Source: Kingdonia uniflora
Lineage: Eukaryota > Streptophyta > Magnoliopsida > Ranunculales > Circaeasteraceae
Length of the DNA stretch: 64,000 nt
Assembly: GCA_014058105.1 (NCBI GenBank)
Contig: JACGCM010000452.1
Coordinates: forward strand, 2,706,262-2,770,261
Direction: 5' to 3'
The notes beneath the pieces are model-generated. The model was not told the DNA's origin. It worked only from the letters and a program-made list of their open reading frames with translations, and searched no databases. The translations under genes and the position numbers were made by a program. Shown one piece after another: positions 57,501 through 64,000 of the stretch. Each line of letters starts with the position of its first letter. Position 1 is the stretch's first letter.

Positions 57501-60500
57501 GAATAGCATTTGATAAATGAGCACTCTCGGAACGCCTCTTTCTAAGGTTCATAAACTACATAATTTAAACCTCTGAGATAAGTTTGGCTCCTAGTTCACC
57601 ATTACTTATTTCGTGTGTTCCTCTAGATCATGTCATGTAATTATGGTAGCTTGCATTTCTTCTTTTTTATGTTTGACATGGTCGCTCTGATTTATCTTAA
57701 TTTTTGCTTATTGTTGGTTCTTGTAGGTCAACCAAAAAATGATGAAATCAACTCTTATCAAAGATCTTTACGGAGAAATTGAACGTCTAAAAGGAGGTCT
57801 CTTCTCTTCCATATTTCCATATGCTATACCACTTTTCAGATTGTTATTAAAAATTATCTCATTTTTCCTCTTTGAGGGTTATTTAACGACCGACATTTTC
57901 ATTTATGTATGAATCTCATACCAGTTATTAGATACATAACAACTATATAGGTTTTGTTAGGCGTATTACGAACATTTTGATAATCCATTAATTGATAATT
58001 TCGTAAAGAATAAAACTTCACACTTCATAGAAATAGAATGAAAGTTTTCGAGCTTTCTTGTTTCACTTTTGCCTACCCCCACGACCACTCAATACTTGCA
58101 CAGACTTCAGCAGATATTGCATGAGATTGCCAAAGTTCACACTCTTGAAAATCTGGCTAGTTAGCATTTGATATTTCTAGATTCTCGTTGGCATTCTCAG
58201 ACTTGTGTCATCTCGCCAGAGTTTGGCTTTCATTCACCAGATTATATTTGCAAATGAATTTAGTAGGAGTATATTGTCCCCTGGACGGAATTACTAAGGC
58301 CCGACGAGATTTGACTTAATCGCAGGAATCTGGCCAGAATCTAGCTGAGTATCTTGAATCTTTAGGAGCTTGGCGGAAATTTCCTGGGTCGTTATTTATA
58401 TCCAATTAGAAGATGTACATTTTTTTTTCTTTTGGAGTTTAAGCTGTGGCCGAGGGCTTCGAGGCAAACTCCATTTTTTTATTTGTTAAAAGGCCATGAT
58501 ACATTCGGAGCGAAATTTTACTTATAGCATCCTCAAGGATAAGAAGTAGATGCAAGGGGATAAGAGTTAGAGGCTTGTAAAATGTAATCATGCGAAAAAC
58601 TAGAGAAGTTAGAAACTAAGTTTATCTGTTAGTTTTCTCTCTATGTGCATTGGGCAATCCTCAAGCCTATTAAGGCTAATTACTATTGCTCTCAAGCTAG
58701 AGAAGTTAGAAACTAAGTTTATCTGTTAGATTCTCCACCACAAACCACCTGTAAAGCTCTCAAGCGCTCAACCAAAAATCATTGATTTGATTTACCTCTT
58801 CATTCACATAACTCACTTCTCTTCGAGTCCTACACCCTTGCACATTAGCATCAAAAGATAGATTGTTTTTTGTATGCTTGAAATTTGAATGATTGAATCT
58901 GTGAAATCATTGAATGTGAAAGTGGTGTTTTTGAATGGATTAGTCTTGCTTCCTTTTGATTTCAGGATTTAGGGTTTAATTTAGATCTCAATATGTCAAT
59001 CTCTACCGCCCCTTAAGATGATGGATCAGTCTATCTTTTTACATTTGAGAAAGAGAGAGAGTTTGAGAGAGATTTGAGGATAGAGGGAGGAGAGAGAGAA
59101 CGTAGAGGAGGCGACTAGGGTAAAACCCACTCAGTGTAACATTTGAAGTTTATATATAGTCGGTTCGGGTCTGGTCGGCTACCCGAGTTCAGAAACTGAA
59201 CCCGAACCGACTACAATCGGTTCTTTAAAGTCAGAATCGGATCCGACCCAATTATTTTCAAAACTGAACCGAACCGGCCGGTTCAGGTCGGTTCGGCTCG
59301 GTTTCTCGGGTTGGCGGGTTTTGTTGTACAGCCCTCATGGTTGCTAAAAAGTTTACTCCACAGTCCACATGTCCTTCGCAAGGATACTCTTTATGACTAG
59401 GTGTTCACTGCTTTCTGCACCTTCAGATGTTAAGTGTATGGCTGGAGCTATTCATTATTCTCCTTTTTATAATTTGTTTTGAGTCATAAGAGCACCACTG
59501 CATAGTATTTGTAAGGTGAGCCCACATCTGGGGATCACATTACTATGCTAATATATGTTATGTTAGGCTGCATGTAGCTGTTTTGTCTCACTTCTTCATA
59601 GTTACAACCAAATTAAGCTCACCATTTACTATAATAGTTCCACGGTATATCTTAATTATCATTTTAATTTGTAACACTTGGATATTTCATTAATTTCATT
59701 GATAACCTCAATCCTAGGTTTTAGGTCTTCAGGAATTTACCAAATCCCTTCATTGTCTGATGTCTTTAGAAATGATAGCATTGAGATGAAGGCATGAATC
59801 ATACTTCATTTTTCACTTCAATTTGTAAATAGGACTACCTTGGGGGTGCCATGGGTCCTTCTAAATTTTTTTTTATACCTTTCCTTGCCAGTGTATGGTG
59901 ATTTTCTCAGCGTGCTTTATAGCCATTATTATTTTCCTTAACACCCATAGCAATTTCATGGAATCTTGACATGTCAAATTATTCATAATTTTTAACTTTA
60001 AGTAAGCGAGAGTTCACCAAATTGTTTCGATGCAACTCTTCAAGTGCGCCTCAGGATTGCTGCTTGGTTTTGGGCCATGACCACCTTTAGATTAAACACT
60101 TAACTTCATATCCTCGTAGTTGTATGATTGCCATGCCAATGAAAATTAACCACCTTTAGACTTTAGATAACACTTTACTCCACGTCTTCATGCTAGTAAA
60201 ATTTCCATGCCAAAAGAAATCATCACAATTGTGACGCCCTACCGCACGCCAGGCAAATCTACCCGAGCGTTTTTAGTTCTGACCTTGGATATATGTTCTC
60301 TAGACCCTAATATAGCTGCACGCCAAGTTTCGTTGAAATCAGAATTGGTTAAGAGGGCGAGAAGTGCCAGTACGCTTCGTCTCAAGTTTTAATGTTTTCT
60401 TTTGGAAACTAGCTATTTACTTAGTGGCTATATTAAGGAGGAACCTTGGTCCAAACCTCCCCATGACTAAAAAGCTTCATAGCTTGGTCATCTTGGACCC

Positions 60501-63500
60501 CTTGCTCATGGGCTATCTACAATGAATAGTCATGAGTTCTCCTTGGCCTAGGGAAGGCCAGGAGACATTGCCTCGCAATGCGGGCCGCTTTTACAGATAG
60601 GGTTTGTATAGGGTGCCGCTATGCCGTCTCTATGCCCCAAGAGCTAACCGAGACGCACTGCCCCTATAAATGGACTATGTAACCAGTCCAGGCTCGTCGC
60701 CCCTTGAGATATACATGTCCCATATCTGGAACCTGACATATTGAGCTATCCTGATCCGCTACAGGACATGTGTGCTATCCGTACTTCGTGCCCAGTCATG
60801 AAAGATTACACTGTAGGGATTATTGAGGGAACTTTCAACGTTGTTGCCTTTACCGAATACATATTCGATGACCCCTCACGAGTATCCAGGATTATCCGGA
60901 TGTCGCTCTAGCATCTGTGGTTCTATTCCACTCCACTGGCGCGTCGCGCCCATGAAGATGGCTTGTGCATGCCGGCCGCAAGTGCATGTACGCCGCACGA
61001 CCTTATATTCGGCTGTGCTCCGGGCACTGTAGAGTCAGACCCGGGCTGGGCCGTGACAACAATCATATTTAGTATAGTAGATGACAATTAGCACTGTTTT
61101 CACAAGATGAAATCTACGAATTGATGAAAAGTATCTATGTTACTAGGAGTGAGTGCCATGTTGTCTAAGAATTGCTGTTTTTTCTTTTCTTTTAAAGAAG
61201 GTAAAATACATCAATGATCTGAAAAGAAGCTTACAAGAAAGAAGAAGACAATGAAAAGGAAAAAGAGCTTCATGTTGTAGATGTAAGACTCTAAGTGAGA
61301 TCCAAAATTGCTAAATGCCTCTGTCTCACAACTAATTCCTCATCTCACCCCGCTAAAATTTTTGATGGTAGAATCCCGATACAGGATTACTGCATAGATA
61401 TCCTAAATGATGGCGTCCACCATCTTTGCCTTCCTGTCAAAGTGATGATTTTTACTTTCCTTTAACAATATTTATCTGTTGGTGTTGGTGTGAGGTCTCA
61501 TAGTATCTTCTTGTCTGCCACACTACAAAGCCTCAATGAGTCAAGTGTAGCTTTCAAGCTTGTAGTCATCGGGGGGACTAAAAATACTTGAAAGGTGACC
61601 TTTGCATCTTCATTAGGCCACAAATTGGTTGCTTTAGTGCCTTTTACTATGACAAATTGTCTACCAAAAGCATTAAGAAAATCTCACTTAGGAAGACAAA
61701 TTGTACGCTTGGCAAAAGTCTAGTTAATGTTCAGTGATAGTTATGTATTTAATGATTGTGTGGAATCATTTGTGATGGAAGCCTGGCAAACTCTCAAGGC
61801 TTTTGCTTGATATATCAATCTGCAACCTCCATCTCTGGTACAAAGAGGGAAGTGGAAATAGGCTCCTACCTAAGACTTCTCTTTTGCTCAAAGTAACAAA
61901 CAACTTGTGAAGACAAAGTATCTCGGCGTAGTGATGTAGCACCTTAATTCATGGATCTGAAAAGTAGTAGAAAGTTAAGAGCTTGAGGTATGCCCAAGAA
62001 AATTAAATATCTGTTAGGAAATGATTGTAACTGAGTGGACCTTTGCCTAAGTTTGCCGGGGCTCATTAGAAATTTACTGGAAATAATTTAAAGATAGAAA
62101 ACCTATTTTTCATTTTCTTATTTGTTGATTAAATTATTGAATTGCTCACGTCATAATGAATTTTACAAAAAAAAACTTAGAATAATAAAATTACGAAGAT
62201 AATGGTTGGCAATAGAGTATTTGTTTTGCTTTGACTTTTGAATAAATTAAATACTTTTTCCAGAGGTTTACGCTGCACGTGAGAAAAATGGAGTTTACAT
62301 ACCCAAGGAAAGATACTATCTCGAGGAGAGTGAAAGGAAGGTAATGCCTTTTCTTTATTCACATTTAATGCTGCCAAACCGTATTATGGCAACTGCTATT
62401 CATTGTTGTGTGATTTCTGCCTCAATTTGCTATTCCCTTATCTAAACAAAAACTTATATGAGCCTTTTCTGTAGTCACTTTGTAATTCGGAGTTCAGTTT
62501 TGCTGTAGGGTTATCTTGATTTTACTCTCAAAATGTAGTTATTGCTTGTATTGAGGTTTACAGAACATAGGGACAATGAAATATGAAACCTGTTTTCTAT
62601 ATGGTTTATAAAATCGTCTCAATTCTCAAGGCTGTCATGGGGCACCGTTCTAAATTTACGGCTGCCGTCTGTAGTCTTAAGCTATAAAAGATTTCTATGG
62701 TGACGAAGGGGTCAAGGGGTCAACCTTTTGTCTTTGTTTTTATCATATTAGACACATAATTGGGCATAATAAAATAAAATTAAAAAGAAAAAAAATTGGC
62801 ATGCCATAGGTGAGATGTAAGCCTCAGGGCGATATACCCCATTTCAAGTCTATTAGGCAGAATTAATTTTTAATCATTGCCTTAATGAGGCATAATGTTG
62901 TTTCCTGTTGGGATGTAACATTTCATTTCGGAGATGATAGAGTGGCGATGGTGTGTGCCTATGCATCCACTTAAGATTAGGTTTCGCATGTGAAGAACAA
63001 CCTAGTCACCACACCTTTGAGTGCTTTGATGAGTTATCTTTGAAGCAATACGCTTTACAAATTTATAGTGTATCCTTCTCAAAACATGTTAGGTATTTTT
63101 TATATCACTTGGTTTCTTTTCCTCCATCTAGTTAGTGAAAAGTGAACCACTGTAATTTACACTTTCATCACATTGGCCAATTCACTTATATTGAGTTGTT
63201 TTTCCATGGGTTTAGGCAATGGCAGATCAAGTTGAGCAAATGGGACTTACGCTTGAAACTAACCAGAAGGTAAGTTGAAAGTTAGATGCTTTTGTTACTA
63301 TGATTGGTTTAGTAAGTACTAGAAGTATATTGTTAGTCTTATAACTGTGTATGGTGTTGCATTAACAGAAAATTGAGGAATTGCAAGATAAATATGAAAA
63401 TCAGGTCATACAGTCATCCGAGTTGAGCAGTGAGCTTGATGCCACAAGGGTGAGTGAATTATTATTTTTATAGTATGTAGTGTCCAATCTCTAATATCTT

Positions 63501-64000
63501 TAAGTGTATGCAGCTGTACTAAGTTTTTGTATATTTCTAGAAAACATTAGAGAAAACTATCACATTATTAGCAAGAACAGAGGAAGAACTGAAGAAATCT
63601 CATATGCTTTGAAGGAGAAGGATTTTGTTATATCCCAACAACGGAATGCAGGTCGGTGTTATTTGCAACCTTTTGATATTTTGGTCTCGTACCTTCTTAT
63701 TCTCATTTGTTTAAGTTGATTACACAGAAAAAGCTTTAACACATCAAGCTTGCGTTCTGCGTTCGGACTTGGAGAAATCTCTTCAGGACAATGCTTCATT
63801 GTTTTCAAAATAGGTATACCACTATACTATAAGTTAAAACCTAAGTGACAATCCTTTGAACTTATTAACTGTTTTCTTCTTAATTAACTGAATCCTTATA
63901 TGCTATCTTATGATCGCAGCTAGAGAAGATAAGTTAAATTCAAAAACAGGTCAGTGGTGGATAATTTCCAGGCAGAACTTGCGGAAAAAATTAGTGCTCT
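54581..64000 (+). CDS. KIN-5: Kinesin-5 motor protein gene (partial, disrupted in exons 12-14)
   Basis: KIN-5 is the plus-end-directed tetrameric motor that slides antiparallel microtubules in spindle and phragmoplast. Exons: 54581-54639, 54763-54892, 55913-56071, 56200-56549, 56631-56769, 56941-57038, 57126-57282, 57727-57796, 62264-62340, 63216-63269, 63369-63449, 63541-63651, 63728-63813, 63920 to the window edge; all introns inferred here are GT-AG. The start ([14 protein letters not shown]) matches plant KIN-5. Motor motifs: P-loop GQTGTGKT 98-105, switch I NKQSSRSH 229-236, switch II DLAGSE 265-270, then [10 protein letters not shown]; the neck and start of the stalk follow. Exons 1-11 are in phase. 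TGA at 63,610-63,612 would end the protein at 481 residues; three single-base shifts (near 63,602, 63,808 and 63,951) break the stalk. The rest lies beyond the window. KIN-5C/TKRP125 type is likely but unproven. Confidence 0.9.
54893..55912 (+). other. KIN-5 intron 2
   Basis: A 1,020-bp intron between FDK and VFGP codons, GTAAAT...TTGCAG. T-rich, no transposon or coding signal recognised. Confidence 0.75.
58600..58729 (+). repeat. 33-bp direct duplication
   Basis: The 33-base stretch starting ctagagaagttag and ending tctgttag occurs identically at 58,600-58,632 and 58,697-58,729, 97 bases apart. Confidence 0.9.
59040..59336. mobile_element. hAT-type transposon end in KIN-5 intron 8
   Basis: A GA-rich leader-like stretch (59,045-59,110), then dense cggttcgg and ccgaacc motifs in both orientations (59,158-59,320), and a terminus gttgtacagccct at about 59,335. 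This form is frequent in plant hAT elements. A 13-base perfect inverted repeat (59,158-59,170 with 59,200-59,212) lies inside. No left end found. Confidence 0.5.
60230..61058. repeat. Solo LTR with 5-bp target duplication in KIN-5 intron 8
   Basis: The 829-bp segment starts TGTGACGCCC and ends GGCCGTGACA (TG...CA) and is flanked on both sides by ACAAT (60,225-60,229 and 61,059-61,063). It is clearly GC-richer than its surroundings and has no coding capacity. The layout is that of a solo LTR left after LTR-LTR recombination. The TGTGACG start is common in Ty3/gypsy LTRs; family assignment is tentative. Strand is undetermined. Confidence 0.8.

Larger units (their letters stand above)
57797..62263 (+). 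other. KIN-5 intron 8, expanded by insertions
   Basis: The intron splits the GAG codon of a GEVYA block (donor GGAG|GTCTCT, acceptor TTTCCAG|AGGTTT) and is about 4.5 kb, far longer than the others. It contains a 33-bp duplication (58,600-58,729), a hAT-type end (about 59,040-59,336) and a GC-rich solo LTR (60,230-61,058). 57,830-58,420 and 61,064-62,200 are anonymous AT-rich sequence. Confidence 0.8.

Noticed and set aside
60207..61032. Short + frames in the GC-rich segment
   Set aside because: They lie within the solo LTR; GC-rich non-coding DNA leaves open frames by chance.
1..64000. tRNA, rRNA or snoRNA genes
   Set aside because: No cloverleaf with A/B boxes or conserved rRNA blocks was noticed by eye on either strand; only a dedicated scan (tRNAscan-SE, Rfam) could exclude them.

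Overview
The window is plant nuclear DNA, almost certainly from a flowering plant and probably a eudicot. Its only clear host gene is a kinesin-5 (KIN-5) motor gene with many short exons and GT-AG introns, on the + strand from 54,581 to the right edge. The other ~53 kb is old transposable-element (TE) sequence stacked in nests. I see no rRNA, tRNA, CRISPR array or bacterial-style operon.

Layout. 1-1,245: 3' end and 3' LTR of a Ty3/gypsy element of the Tat type ('Z'). 1,246-12,334: a second, 5'-deleted Tat element ('A') of the same family and strand, ending in its own LTR. 12,335-13,915: LINE fragment 1 (minus), cut off by A. 13,916-15,055 and 19,209-19,848: a hAT transposon with a RICESLEEPER-like BED transposase (minus), split by LINE 2 (about 15,056-19,196, minus). 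19,849-24,619 and about 34,431-36,068: Tat element 'B' (+), split by Tat element 'D' (minus, 24,620 to about 34,430). 36,206-52,182: a Ty1/copia element whose 5' LTR is interrupted by a fourth, two-LTR Tat element 'C' (36,421-46,171). 52,183-53,932: a hAT-like end, a ~168-bp tandem array and an antisense chromovirus tail. 54,581-64,000: the KIN-5 gene, whose ~4.5-kb eighth intron holds a GC-rich solo LTR with a perfect 5-bp target duplication and a hAT-type end.

The Tat elements share one plan: gag, protease, reverse transcriptase, RNase H, a second (archaeal-like) RNase H, integrase, then a long 3' region with open reading frames on the opposite strand, then the 3' LTR. The antisense frames recur in A, B, C and D. 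They include a coiled-coil protein with a C-terminus shared by A and B, an upstream domain shared by C and D, and a small conserved frame seen in A and C. They seem to have their own TATA-like promoters and are the most interesting recurrent module here. Extra antisense ORFs are already known from the Tat lineage in general, so novelty lies in the details. All element genes carry stops, frameshifts or deletions, so none looks autonomous.

The first 11 KIN-5 exons are intact and encode a complete motor domain. Exons 12-14 show three apparent one-base losses, each explicable as one missing A. That means either a young pseudogene or local consensus error. Domain calls come from reading conserved motifs by eye. 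No alignment or database search was run, so TE boundaries without a terminal signature are approximate.
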